DNA of 37,793 nucleotides from Segatella buccae ATCC 33574 (lineage in GTDB: Bacteria > Bacteroidota > Bacteroidia > Bacteroidales > Bacteroidaceae), in NCBI RefSeq assembly GCF_000184945.1, contig NZ_GL586311.1:2695176-2732968 (forward strand), read 5' to 3'. Shown here in pieces: positions 1 through 9,148 of the stretch. How positions within the stretch are numbered: the first letter of the stretch is position 1; the number at the start of each line of letters is the position of its first letter. A program made the position numbers and the translations under genes. The notes beneath the pieces were generated by a model. It saw nothing but the letters and a program-made list of their open reading frames with translations, did not search any database and was not told the origin of the DNA.

Positions 1-35
1 CGGACGTTCTTGTCGCTTCGCGCCAAGAACGTCCG
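1..35. repeat. Perfect 12-bp inverted repeat at window edge
   Basis: CGGACGTTCTTG (1-12) and its exact reverse complement (24-35) are separated by 11 bases, giving a GC-rich hairpin. It lies about 70 bp downstream of the stop of the minus-strand CPBP gene and could be its terminator, but any T-run on the minus strand would fall outside the window. It could equally belong to an element to the left. Confidence 0.5.
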
Positions 36-108
36 CATCCGACACGGAGGCCAACTCTTACTATCACCCATTAAGAAATTGCACTTCTATCTTGAATGTT
101 TACTTTTG

Positions 109-762
109 CTAGAACCAAGCCGATGCGGCTAAAGATGTAGTATTAGCAACAATATGCAAGAGTGCGCAGATTAGTAACGTTGGTGTCTTATGGTATGAGT
201 AACTGAAGATGATGCCCATTAAAAACGCGTAAATCACAGCCGTAACATTAGAAACCATCGAAGCCTCTGGGGCCAAGTTGCAATGGACTAATGAAAATAA
301 CAAAGAAGTAGCAACAATAGCCGTCTTAGGCGTGTACCTCGTTAATAATCCTCTAAGAAATACACCACGGAAAATAAACTCTTCTACAATAGGACCTGCC
401 AATGTTATAGAGAGTAACATTAACGCCGTATAACTTTTTGGGTGTTCAGCACCCATATCACCTGCTCCTATAAAATACAAGATTGCTTTGTAGATAAGTT
501 CTAACAGCAATATAGCTAAAAGAGGATATATTATGGCCTTTGCTGGGGGAAAAGGGGATGCTCTTAGTAATTTATGTCGTTTCTTCCAATTTACGCCGTA
601 GAAGGCTATAGCAGTCAGTACAAACATAATTGCATACATCAATATATTAGATATTTCATTAGAGATGTCTGCAATTGCACATACAGCTATGCTAGATATG
701 ATTAAAAAGAGAATGACGCATTGATATATTCTATTGGGAAATATTCTAATATGGACGTTCAT
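109..762 (-). CDS. CPBP family intramembrane metalloprotease
   Basis: This is a 217-residue, strongly hydrophobic protein with several predicted membrane helices. It carries the signature motifs of the CPBP (CAAX protease / bacteriocin-processing, Abi) family: EEFIFRG with E127, E128 and R132, then FSLVH (His160), then HIVAN (His203) near the C-terminus. These residues form the metal or catalytic site inside the membrane. Known family roles include processing of prenylated proteins, bacteriocin self-immunity and phage defence; nothing here identifies the substrate. The gene stands alone, is visibly more AT-rich than the housekeeping genes to its right, and sits beside a decayed insertion sequence, so acquisition by transfer is plausible. 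The ATG at 762 is used because it is preceded by an A-rich leader and a lineage-type promoter. Confidence 0.85.
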   Translation of the reverse strand: MNVHIRIFPNRIYQCVILFLIISSIAVCAIADISNEISNILMYAIMFVLTAIAFYGVNWKKRHKLLRASPFPPAKAIIYPLLAILLLELIYKAILYFIGAGDMGAEHPKSYTALMLLSITLAGPIVEEFIFRGVFLRGLLTRYTPKTAIVATSLLFSLVHCNLAPEASMVSNVTAVIYAFLMGIIFSYSYHKTPTLLICALLHIVANTTSLAASAWF

Positions 763-829
763 GTTATTCTGCTTTTTCTATGGCTTAATTATTATTTGCT
801 CTTCTGTATGGTACCCTAACCTTTACAAT

Positions 830-837
830 CAAAGATA
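830..837 (-). promoter_or_regulatory. Bacteroidota -7 element for the CPBP gene
   Basis: On the minus strand the sequence reads TATCTTTG, an exact match to the Bacteroides -7 consensus TAnnTTTG. It lies about 68 bp upstream of the ATG at 762. No good TTTG -33 box is seen 19-21 bp further upstream. Region 763-967 holds nothing else I can support. Confidence 0.5.
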
Positions 838-967
838 ATCATTATTGGAAAATCCACTCGAAAATGGCCCGGTTGCCCCACGCAAAGTGAGCCACTCAAG
901 TTACTGCGTTTTGGATATGTTAACATGTCCGTCATTCTTTCTGCTGTTCTGTTTTCCTACGCCAGTG

Positions 968-1756
968 TTAGTAATTGTTTTTTGCAAATATAAACATTAT
1001 TTTTCGTCTAGCAAGTTTTTTAATTCTTTTTAGCTTGCATTTTCCTGAGAGACTCCCATATAATTCTATCCTGACAACCTGATATACGATTCTGTCCATC
1101 ACGGCATCAGCCATGGTCTTGTCGACTATGGCATCATACAATTCCTTGGCAGGTATCTGTGAAGCAATAAGTGTAGATTTTCTCTCATGTCTGTCTTCAA
1201 TGATGTCCATGAGATAGTTCCTTGCCTGCGTGTCAAAAGCTGGAGAGCGAAGTCATTGAGTATGAGCAGGTCCACGCGCTCTATTTTTTTAAAGTTCCCG
1301 TAGGATGATCCCCTTCATCTTGGCCATCCTGAGCTGTGCCATAAGTCTTGCCGTGTTGGCATACAGCACCTTGTATCCTTTCTGGCAGGCCCTGTACCCA
1401 AGGCTGTGGCCAGATAGCTCTTGCCAGCCCCCGTGCTTCCGGTGATGAACACGTTCCTCCCTTCATACATAAAATCCCAGCCCTGCCAGCCGCTGCATGA
1501 GATTGCAGTCAATCCCCCTTTCGGTACTGTAGTCTATGTGATCTACCGAGGCCTGATAGCGGAAGCCGGCCTGCCGGATGAGCCTCTCTATGGTACGGTT
1601 GCACCTGTCGTCCCACTCGCTGGTGACGAGCCATGGGACGAACTCCTCGGTCGTCATGCGGTCCGTAGTGAAGTATTCCCGTGAGGCCTTGAAAGCCGCG
1701 TGCGTCCCCAGCAGACGCATTTGCAGCATCCTGCCGAGGGGTTGTTCCTTGTTCCT
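968..1756 (-). pseudogene. istB: Decayed istB (IS21-family transposition helper ATPase)
   Basis: The pieces of one IstB protein are spread over all three minus-strand frames. An N-terminal piece (about 1463-1756) contains EWDDRCNRTIERLIRQAGF. The Walker A piece reads GSTGAGKSYLATALG (about 1400-1475). A third piece, readable as KGYKVLYANTARLMAQLRMA, lies at about 1281-1400. The C-terminal piece starting MDIIEDRHERKSTLIASQIP runs to 968. At least three frameshifts separate them. The expected start codon seems lost: at 1754-1756 the codon reads AGG before NKEQPLGRMLQM. IstB is the ATP-dependent helper of the IS21 transposase IstA. No istA remains within the window, so this is a dead fragment rather than a working insertion sequence. 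I am confident of family and decay; the exact ends are approximate. Confidence 0.85.
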
Positions 1757-1973
1757 TTAAGTTTATCAGTTGTAATAATCCTTCCCTATTATGTTCACGT
1801 GCCTTGGCATTGATTTCGGCACCGTCTCGTCCTCGGGGGTTGCGGTGAGGTCCTGTTTGGTTCTGAAACACCAAAGCAGGAGTTTTACAAATATTATTCG
1901 TAATATTGCACTTGCCGGTTGACGCTACGAGGCAGCATGTTTATGTTGAACGCTTATGAATCTCCCCATAAAT

Positions 1974-2004
1974 TTTGTCATGTCGTGAAATTTGGCTATA
2001 TTTG
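1974..2004 (+). promoter_or_regulatory. Promoter of nucleotidyltransferase-guaA unit
   Basis: A -33 TTTG (1974-1977) and a -7 TATATTTG (1997-2004) are separated by 19 bp, the spacing expected for the Bacteroidota primary sigma factor. Transcription would start near 2011, leaving a leader of only about a dozen bases before the ATG at 2023. Confidence 0.7.
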
Positions 2005-2022
2005 CACGCATTAAATTAGAAA

Positions 2023-2763
2023 ATGATGCAAGCAATGATTTTCGCAGCAGGGCTGGGGACTCGCCTGAAACCGCTCACCGACACAATGCCCAAGGCATTG
2101 GTACGTGTGGGGGGCGAGCCATTACTCGGTCGTGTCATCTTTCGATTGAAAGAAGCGGGATTTAACCGGATAGTGGTCAATGTACATCATTTTGCCGATC
2201 AAGTCATTGACTATCTGAAAGGAAACGACAACTTTGGCCTTGACATTCATATCAGTGACGAGCGTGATGCGCTCCTTGACACCGGGGGAGGCATCAAGAA
2301 GGCTATGCCTTTTTTCGACACTTCCCAACCAATATTGATTCACAACGTAGACATATTAAGTAATGTGAATCTCGGGCAACTTTATGAGGAAGGAAAAAAA
2401 GGAGATGCCACCTTGCTTGTCAGTTCCCGTAGCACCAAGCGCTATCTGCTTTTCTCCAAAGACGAATCACGACTGTTGACCGGTTGGACCAATATTGAGA
2501 CTCGGGAGGTCAAGAGCCCCTACCCTCGTCTGGAGCCTGCCTCGTGTGACATGTATGCTTTTAGCGGCATTCATGTCTTTTCCCCTTCCCTCTTCCCTTG
2601 CATGGATGAAATGCCGGCCAAATTTGGCATTGTCGATTTCTATCTGAAATGGTGTGACCGCTATGCCATCAGAGGCTATGTAAAAGAAGATTTAAAACTG
2701 ATGGATGTAGGAAAACAAGAAACATTGCAAGAGGCGGAGGACTTTTTGCGACACATCAAATAG
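2023..2763 (+). CDS. Sugar-1-phosphate nucleotidyltransferase (MurU/HddC-like)
   Basis: This 246-residue NTP-transferase has the nucleotide-binding signature GLGTRLKPLTDTMPKAL at residues 10-26, a conserved DTGGGIKKA segment, and HNVDIL, which holds the metal-binding aspartate. It would transfer a nucleotidyl group from an NTP to a sugar 1-phosphate. The compact single-domain form resembles MurU (MurNAc-1-phosphate uridylyltransferase of cell-wall recycling) and the HddC/mannose-1-phosphate guanylyltransferase group. The usual recycling partner kinase AmgK is not adjacent here, so substrate choice is inference. Two start codons, 2023 and 2026, follow one another; the first is given. guaA follows after 87 bp with no promoter seen between, so co-transcription is likely. 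Confidence 0.75.
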   Translation: MMQAMIFAAGLGTRLKPLTDTMPKALVRVGGEPLLGRVIFRLKEAGFNRIVVNVHHFADQVIDYLKGNDNFGLDIHISDERDALLDTGGGIKKAMPFFDTSQPILIHNVDILSNVNLGQLYEEGKKGDATLLVSSRSTKRYLLFSKDESRLLTGWTNIETREVKSPYPRLEPASCDMYAFSGIHVFSPSLFPCMDEMPAKFGIVDFYLKWCDRYAIRGYVKEDLKLMDVGKQETLQEAEDFLRHIK

Positions 2764-2850
2764 CATATTATCATCACCTCCCGACCGATTCTGCGCGAGA
2801 CTGTCTCATCACAACGAGAACCGGAACGGAACATAAACTCTCTTATCATA

Positions 2851-4395
2851 ATGCAACAAAAGATTATCATTCTCGACTTCGGTTCACAGACAACCCAGCT
2901 CATTGGTCGCCGTGTGCGCGAACTCGACACCTTTTGTGAGATTCTTCCTTACAACAAGTTCCCGAAGGACGACCCCGACGTGATAGGTGTCATTCTCAGT
3001 GGTTCGCCTTACAGTGTCCACGACCCGGAGGCATTCAAGACCGACCTCAGTCAGTTTGTCGGCAAATATCCCGTGCTGGGCATCTGCTACGGAGCACAGT
3101 TCATTTCCCACACCAATGGGGGAAAGGTGGAACAAACCGGCACACGCGAGTATGGCCGGGCCCACCTCCAGCAGTTTGACGGTGAGAATCCTCTTTTCAA
3201 AGGTTTTGAACCAAACTCACAAGTGTGGATGAGTCATGGCGATACGATTACCGCCATTCCGCAAGATTGCCATGTCATAGCCAGTACGGCAGATGTGAAA
3301 TTTGCCGCTTACGCTTCAACAAAGCACCCACTTTGGGCCGTACAATTCCATCCCGAAGTGTATCACACCTCACAAGGCACACAGCTGCTGCGCAACTTTG
3401 TGGTGGACATCTGCGGGAGCCGGCAGGAATGGAGCGCAGCTTCGTTTGTAGAGAGCACCGTGGCAGAGCTCAAACGGCAGTTGGGCAACGACCGTGTGAT
3501 TCTCGGACTTTCGGGCGGGGTAGACTCCAGCGTTTGTGCCACACTGCTGAACAAGGCTATCGGTAAAAACCTCACCTGCATTTTCGTTGACCACGGCATG
3601 TTGCGCAAGAACGAGTTCAAGAAGGTGATGGAAGCATACGAAGGCCTCGGACTCAATGTCGTCGGGGTAGATGCAAGCGACAAGTTCTTCAAAGACTTGG
3701 AAGGAGTGACAGATCCCGAGAAGAAACGCAAGATCATCGGTCGCGATTTCGTGGAAGTGTTCAATGCCGAGGCCAAGAAAATTACCGACGCCAAGTGGTT
3801 GGCCCAAGGCACCATCTACCCCGACCGCATCGAGAGCCTGAGCATCACCGGAATGGTCATCAAGAGTCATCACAACGTGGGAGGCCTGCCCAAGGAGATG
3901 CACTTGCAGCTTTGCGAACCCCTACAATGGCTCTTCAAAGACGAAGTGCGCCGTGTGGGCTACGAGCTCGGGATGCCCGAACGACTCATCAAGCGGCATC
4001 CGTTCCCCGGTCCCGGCCTTGCCGTGCGCATCCTTGGCGACATCACCCGTGAGAAAGTGCGCATTCTGCAAGATGCAGACGACATCTATATCGAGCACAT
4101 GCACCATTACATCATGCCCGACGGCAGCTGCCTCTACGACCACGTCTGGCAAGCCGGCACTGTGCTGCTCTCCACCATCCGCTCTGTGGGCGTGATGGGC
4201 GATGAGCGCACCTACGAGCATCCCGTGGCTTTGCGTGCCGTGACTTCGCAAGATGCCATGACGGCCGACTGGGCCCATTTGCCATACGATTTCATGGCCA
4301 AGGTGAGCAATGAGATCATCAATAAGGTGAAGGGGGTCAACCGGGTATGCTATGACATTTCCTCTAAACCACCTTCAACCATTGAGTGGGAGTAA
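2851..4395 (+). CDS. guaA: GMP synthase (glutamine-hydrolysing)
   Basis: This is a full-length 514-residue GuaA, which converts XMP to GMP using ATP and ammonia from glutamine in purine synthesis in the cytoplasm. The N-terminal class I amidotransferase domain has the nucleophile in GICYGAQ (Cys79) and the His167/Glu169 pair in FHPEVYH. The ATP pyrophosphatase domain has the PP-loop SGGVDSS at 221-227. The C-terminal dimerisation part contains [14 protein letters not shown] and ends in the expected IEWE. Length and motif order are normal and the frame is intact. It follows the nucleotidyltransferase by 87 bp and probably shares its transcript. Confidence 0.97.
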   Translation: MQQKIIILDFGSQTTQLIGRRVRELDTFCEILPYNKFPKDDPDVIGVILSGSPYSVHDPEAFKTDLSQFVGKYPVLGICYGAQFISHTNGGKVEQTGTREYGRAHLQQFDGENPLFKGFEPNSQVWMSHGDTITAIPQDCHVIASTADVKFAAYASTKHPLWAVQFHPEVYHTSQGTQLLRNFVVDICGSRQEWSAASFVESTVAELKRQLGNDRVILGLSGGVDSSVCATLLNKAIGKNLTCIFVDHGMLRKNEFKKVMEAYEGLGLNVVGVDASDKFFKDLEGVTDPEKKRKIIGRDFVEVFNAEAKKITDAKWLAQGTIYPDRIESLSITGMVIKSHHNVGGLPKEMHLQLCEPLQWLFKDEVRRVGYELGMPERLIKRHPFPGPGLAVRILGDITREKVRILQDADDIYIEHMHHYIMPDGSCLYDHVWQAGTVLLSTIRSVGVMGDERTYEHPVALRAVTSQDAMTADWAHLPYDFMAKVSNEIINKVKGVNRVCYDISSKPPSTIEWE

Positions 4396-4452
4396 ATCCC
4401 GGCTCTTTGGCGGGTCATCGTTGATTCATGTTTATGACTTAACCTTTGCGTT

Positions 4453-4593
4453 ATGAATTTCGGACAACAACACGATGAAGGACGGAGGGAAGAGTTGATA
4501 CGACAGATTGAGCATTCGGTGGCTCATCTGTCGCTTCCCGAACTGGAAGCCCTCTATTATGATATGCTGACGAAGGATTACATCCGGAAGTAA
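4453..4593 (+). CDS. Small conserved-looking protein, 46 aa
   Basis: An ATG at 4453 opens a 46-codon frame ending TAA at 4591-4593, 57 bp after guaA. The product is soluble and charged, starts MNFGQQHDEGRREELIRQIE and ends with LEALYYDMLTKDYIRK. This looks like an amphipathic helical small protein rather than random translation: no signal peptide, no cysteine, balanced charges. A hairpin terminator begins at its stop codon, which supports a real 3' end. TAACCTTTG just upstream resembles a -7 box with one extra base. I do not know its function. The context suggests it is read through from guaA. Confidence 0.55.
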   Translation: MNFGQQHDEGRREELIRQIEHSVAHLSLPELEALYYDMLTKDYIRK

Positions 4594-4626
4594 AGAGCCC
4601 CCCGGGCAGGGCCGGTGGGTCTTTCG
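4592..4626 (+). terminator. Hairpin after the guaA unit
   Basis: AAAGAGCC-CCCCGG pairs with CCGG-TGGG-TCTTT around a short GC loop, starting in the stop codon of the 46-aa ORF. The T-tract is short (CTTTCGG), so it is a moderate-quality intrinsic terminator. Confidence 0.45.
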
Positions 4627-4640
4627 GCCGGATAAATCGT

Positions 4641-5041
4641 TGTCAAACTATTTGTTCGGTTTCGGCCTCTCTGCTTGCGATATTTGCAACGGGCAGCTAC
4701 TCGGGCGTAAATGAGCGAATTTTGGCGACACTTCCAAAACGCTGACAATCAGCTGTTTGAATTTTATTGACACGATTTTAAGTCCGAAAACGGGCTTAAG
4801 AAAGCCCAAACGAGCTTACAAAAGGGCCACAGTTGCGACGCAACTGTGGCCCTTTCGTTTGCTAACTGTAGCCCTTTTACAAGCTCGGAGAGCACGAATG
4901 GAAAAGTCGGCGGGCTTTTTCAGTGGTTCAAACCCGGTTTTCCGCTCTGGTTGGAGGATTTTGCCGGATGTGTTCCTGTCAATATTATTCGGCACTGTCC
5001 GGCCTCTTGCGGAACTTCCTTTCACCTGTTTCTGTTGGTGT
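4641..5041 (+). repeat. 400-bp dispersed repeat, copy A
   Basis: This is one of three homologous blocks in the window (others at 14964-15363 + and 28114-28515 -). They align along their whole length from TGTCAAACTATTT to TGTTGGTGTG. The block contains a nearly invariant 41-bp core (4738-4778) starting AACGCTGACAATCAGC and ending TTGACACGATTT. A perfect 17-bp hairpin with a 1-nt loop follows (4821-4855). The second half has an open frame of about 66 codons from GTG 4846. It fills the gap between the guaA unit and the convergent mscL gene. No transposase, terminal inverted repeat or target duplication is visible. The rest of 4594-5219 holds only the mscL terminator. Confidence 0.85.
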
Positions 5042-5116
5042 GCGCCCCAGACATACCATTCTTTTTCTCCCGTCTAACAACAACTATCCCATTTTCCCGA
5101 ATCGTTCAGGGAAGAG

Positions 5117-5165
5117 TGAAAAAGAAAGCATGCACCCGACCATGTCACAGTCGGATACATGCTTT
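5117..5165 (-). terminator. mscL: mscL terminator
   Basis: On the minus strand AAAGCATGTATCCGAC pairs with GTCGGGTGCATGCTTT across a 9-nt loop and is followed by TCTTTTTC. It lies 55 bp downstream of the mscL stop. Confidence 0.75.
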
Positions 5166-5219
5166 TGTGGCATGGCTTCCCCTGCAAGTGAAGCACTCTG
5201 TCGGTTTCCGGCAGTCCGC

Positions 5220-5651
5220 TTATTGCTGCTTTTTCAGCAGGTCGCGGATTTCGGTAAGCAATTTTTCTTCAGCCGTGGGTTCCGGTGCGGGTGCTTCAGG
5301 AGCAGGTGTTTCCTCTTTCTTCTTGCGGGCCAGTTTGTTGATGCCCTTCACAAGCAAGAACACACAGAAGGCAATGATGGTGAAATCGATCAGTGTCTGG
5401 AGAAAATTACCGTAGTTGATGGTGGCAGCCGTCATGTTCTCCACACCGGGAATCTCCACCGCAGGCAATGTGAATTTCAAGTCGCTGAAGTTGACACCCC
5501 CGATGAGCCATCCGACGGGTGGCATGATGATGTCGTCTACTATGGAAGATACGATTTTGCCGAAAGCACCGCCAATGATCACACCGACAGCCATGTCTAC
5601 GGCATTGCCTTTCACAGCAAATTCCTTGAACTCATTTAAAAATTTACTCAT
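5220..5651 (-). CDS. mscL: Large-conductance mechanosensitive channel
   Basis: A 143-residue MscL, the inner-membrane pore that opens under membrane tension to release solutes on osmotic downshock. It has the amphipathic N-terminal helix ([20 protein letters not shown]), the first pore-lining helix with the glycine-rich [17 protein letters not shown], a periplasmic loop containing NYGNF, the second membrane helix, and a C-terminal tail. The tail has a Pro/Glu-rich linker ([15 protein letters not shown]) and a final helix [13 protein letters not shown] that forms the cytoplasmic bundle. Length is normal. It is a single-gene unit convergent with guaA and divergent from gapA. No clear TAnnTTTG promoter is seen upstream of its ATG. 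Confidence 0.95.
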   Translation of the reverse strand: MSKFLNEFKEFAVKGNAVDMAVGVIIGGAFGKIVSSIVDDIIMPPVGWLIGGVNFSDLKFTLPAVEIPGVENMTAATINYGNFLQTLIDFTIIAFCVFLLVKGINKLARKKKEETPAPEAPAPEPTAEEKLLTEIRDLLKKQQ

Positions 5652-5702
5652 ACTTTTATTGTGTTATTATTGTTGGAATCTTATAATTGTAACATCGGGG
5701 TG

Positions 5703-5762
5703 ACACTCTCGCAAGTTTGTTTTTTCTGCCCCTTGGATATGGGAGAAAGAGTGTGTTTTTTA
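5703..5762 (+). other. Hairpin with T-run between mscL and gapA
   Basis: ACACTCT (5703-5709) pairs with AGAGTGT (5748-5754), with an inner TCTGCCC/GGGAGA pairing, followed by TTTTTTAT. It looks like a plus-strand intrinsic terminator, yet it lies upstream of the gapA promoter and has no gene to terminate. It might stop antisense or read-through transcripts. The remainder of 5652-5959 holds only the gapA promoter and leader. Confidence 0.35.
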
Positions 5763-5807
5763 TATAATTTAATACTCAATTCGGCTGCAAATATAGAAAA
5801 TATTTTG

Positions 5808-5815
5808 TAACTTTG
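5808..5815 (+). promoter_or_regulatory. gapA: gapA -7 element
   Basis: TAACTTTG matches TAnnTTTG exactly; the -33 region is poor. It implies a leader of about 138 nt. Just before the start codon the leader holds a 7-bp hairpin (ATTTTAA, loop CCC, TTAAAAT, 5931-5947), which could affect ribosome access. Confidence 0.5.
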
Positions 5816-5944
5816 CGCTCAGACAAAGAAAAAATTGCTTGAAAGTGTCGCATTTTTATGTAGCAATAGGAATGAAGGCACGAAGAAGTGGCGCAACAGA
5901 ATTGACAGGTATATCACAAAGGCAAATATTATTTTAACCCTTAA

Positions 5945-6991
<1,047 letters not shown>

Positions 6992-7021
6992 TCTCCGCAC
7001 TTTAATTACCGAAATACAAGT

Positions 7022-7048
7022 CGCCCGACATTGTCGGGCGGCTTTTTT
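7022..7048 (+). terminator. gapA: gapA terminator
   Basis: CGCCCGACA pairs perfectly with TGTCGGGCG around a single T and is followed by GCTTTTTT. This is a textbook intrinsic terminator. Confidence 0.93.
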
Positions 7049-7059
7049 CGTTTAATTGT

Positions 7060-7090
7060 TTTGTCGTTTGACCGAATTATATTATTTTTG
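7060..7090 (+). promoter_or_regulatory. miaA: miaA promoter
   Basis: A -33 TTTG (7060-7063) and a -7 TATTTTTG (7083-7090) are separated by 19 bp. The inferred start near 7097 gives a leader of about 77 nt. Confidence 0.65.
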
Positions 7091-7173
7091 TTGCCGTGTT
7101 CGCGACATTGCAGTATTTCCAGAGAAAGAAAAAGTCGGGAACGCGGCATATAGAAGATGACATGGAGAACTGA

Positions 7174-8115
7174 ATGGTGAAAAGACTGATCACGATATTG
7201 GGCCCTACGGCCAGTGGCAAGACAAGTCTTGCGGCGGCTTTGGCTGCAGAGACAGATGCTGAGATCATCAGTGCCGACTCGCGTCAGGTCTATCGTGGGA
7301 TGACCATCGGCACGGGAAAGGATCTGGCCGACTATATTATCGACGGCCGGCAGATACCCTATCACCTTATAGATATATGCGAGCCCGGGACGAAATATAA
7401 CCTCTTTCAATATCAGCAAGACTTCTATGACGCCTATCTTGACATCACGGGCAGAGGCGTGCAGCCCATCCTCTGCGGTGGCACGGGACTTTACATAGAA
7501 TCGGTGTTGAAAGGCTATAGGCTTTCCCCCGTGCCCCAAAATCAGACACTGCGTGATGCACTGGCCCCAAAATCGCTCGATGAGCTGACACGCATGTTGG
7601 AAGACTTGAAAACGAAGGCGGGAACCAAGATGCACAACCGTACGGATGTCGACACGGCGCAGCGGGCCATCAGGGCCATCGAGATAGAAACCTACAATCT
7701 GGAGCATCCCATGCCGGAACGGGAGCTGCCGGCTGTTGACTCGTTGATTATCGGCGTAGCCATCGACCGCGATGCGCGTAGGGAAAAAATAAGCCGAAGG
7801 CTGAAAGCCAGACTCGACGAAGGGATGGCAAATGAAGTCAGAGGGCTGCTCCAGAGGGGGATACCGGCCGAGGACTTGATTTATTATGGACTGGAGTATA
7901 AATTCGTCACGGAGTATGTGACGGGCCACATCACTTACAACGAGATGTTCAGAGACTTGGAAATAGCCATTCACCAGTTTGCCAAACGGCAGATGACCTG
8001 GTTTCGGGGAATGGAGCGGCGGGGCTTCACCATCCATTGGATTGACGCACTGCTGCCCATGCCCGAGAAGGTGGCACAATGCAAGCAGCTCATGAAGAAT
8101 AGTAATATGCAATGA
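7174..8115 (+). CDS. miaA: tRNA dimethylallyltransferase
   Basis: A 313-residue MiaA, which adds a dimethylallyl group to N6 of A37 in tRNAs reading codons that start with U. The P-loop GPTASGKT is at residues 10-17. ISADSRQVYRGMTIGTGK supplies the tRNA- and substrate-binding aspartate, and LCGGTGLY and the FAKRQMTWFRG segment near the C-terminus are family hallmarks. Length and domain order are normal. The start at 7174 places the P-loop at the usual distance. It follows the gapA terminator and has its own promoter. The diacylglycerol-kinase-like gene follows after 48 bp and is probably co-transcribed. Confidence 0.95.
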   Translation: MVKRLITILGPTASGKTSLAAALAAETDAEIISADSRQVYRGMTIGTGKDLADYIIDGRQIPYHLIDICEPGTKYNLFQYQQDFYDAYLDITGRGVQPILCGGTGLYIESVLKGYRLSPVPQNQTLRDALAPKSLDELTRMLEDLKTKAGTKMHNRTDVDTAQRAIRAIEIETYNLEHPMPERELPAVDSLIIGVAIDRDARREKISRRLKARLDEGMANEVRGLLQRGIPAEDLIYYGLEYKFVTEYVTGHITYNEMFRDLEIAIHQFAKRQMTWFRGMERRGFTIHWIDALLPMPEKVAQCKQLMKNSNMQ

Positions 8116-8163
8116 ATTGTAGATAAACTTCTCCTATGATGGAGAAGACAGGAAGATATTTTT

Positions 8164-9093
8164 ATGGTAGATGAGAACAAATGGGGCATTCTCTATTGCC
8201 CGAAAGGCGGATGGAGAAACGGAAAGCGTTGGGAGAAGATAGAAAGGGCTCTCAAGCAGTATCATGTGGACTATGACTTTGTCCAGAGTGAAAACACCGG
8301 AAGTGTGGAACGGTTGGTGCGAATGCTCATCAACAACGGCTACAAGACTATCGTCATCGTCGGTGGAGACTCGGCATTGAATGATGCCGTAAACTGTCTG
8401 ATGCAACTGGACCGGCAGGCCCGGGACGAGATCTCTCTGGGGGTCATTCCCAATGGCGTGATGAACGACTTTGCCCATTTCTGGGGCTTCAGGGAGAATG
8501 AGTATGAGCAGACCATCGGCTGGCTTAAAGAGCGTCGCGTGCGTAAGATTGATTTGGGCTGCATTCGCTACACGAATAAAAACGGCGAGCGCTGTCACCG
8601 TTATTTCCTCAACTGCATCAATATCGGATTGATAGCTGCCATCATGAATCTCCGGCGGAAAACCCGCCATCTTCTCGGTTCACGCACATTATCGTTCATC
8701 TCTTCTTTCATCCTCCTCATATTCCAGCGCATGGACTATAAAATGCATCTCAAGATCAATAGCGACGAGGTGAAGCGCAAAGTGATGACTGTATGCATAG
8801 GCAATGCCAACGGCTATGGACAGACACCGAATGCCGTACCCTACAACGGTCTGCTTGATGTGTCGGTCGTCTATCATCCGGAAATCACCCAGCTGTTTGA
8901 AGGCATCTATCTGTTTGTCAAAGGAAAATTCCTCAACCATCGTAGTGTGCACCCCTATCGCACCCGTGAGGTGATTGTCAAAGAGGCATCACATGCACTG
9001 GTGGGCATTGACGGGCGACTGATGAAGACTCCCGTTGGCGCTTACGCCATCTCGGTGGAACAAGAAGTTGTCAATTTTCTCATTCCGGTGTGA
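8164..9093 (+). CDS. Diacylglycerol/lipid kinase family protein, divergent
   Basis: A 309-residue protein with the DAGK-catalytic fold of the YegS/DgkB lipid kinase group, which phosphorylates diacylglycerol, sphingoid bases or related lipids at the membrane. The nucleotide loop is GGDSALNDAVN (residues 67-77), where the family norm is GGDGT-N-E-x-N. The second motif is PNGVMNDFAHFWG (around 96-108), where PxGTxNDFAR is usual. The C-terminal part has the expected GNANGYGQTPNAVPYNGLLD and a terminal DGR motif. The G-to-S and T-to-A changes in the ATP loop are unusual, so activity is uncertain. It lies 48 bp behind miaA and converges on the Crp-like gene. Confidence 0.8.
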   Translation: MVDENKWGILYCPKGGWRNGKRWEKIERALKQYHVDYDFVQSENTGSVERLVRMLINNGYKTIVIVGGDSALNDAVNCLMQLDRQARDEISLGVIPNGVMNDFAHFWGFRENEYEQTIGWLKERRVRKIDLGCIRYTNKNGERCHRYFLNCINIGLIAAIMNLRRKTRHLLGSRTLSFISSFILLIFQRMDYKMHLKINSDEVKRKVMTVCIGNANGYGQTPNAVPYNGLLDVSVVYHPEITQLFEGIYLFVKGKFLNHRSVHPYRTREVIVKEASHALVGIDGRLMKTPVGAYAISVEQEVVNFLIPV

Positions 9094-9148
9094 AGTTGAT
9101 GCAGGTTCTTTATCAATGAAAGAGAGAGAGACAGAACTGCAAGGGGCG

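Noticed and set aside
845..1033. 62-codon plus-strand ORF between the protease gene and istB remnant
   Set aside because: Phe/Ser/Cys-rich, overlaps the istB remnant, no family resemblance.
1509..1874. Minus-strand 121-codon ORF overlapping istB
   Set aside because: Most of it is an out-of-frame reading of the istB N-terminus; the first 40 codons might touch a lost istA end but give no recognisable match.
4846..5415. Long plus-strand ORF from repeat A into mscL (189 codons)
   Set aside because: Only the part inside the repeat has counterparts in copies B and C; the remainder is antisense to mscL.
7006..8112. Minus-strand ORF of 368 codons opposite miaA
   Set aside because: Antisense shadow of miaA running through the gapA terminator; composition unlike a protein family.
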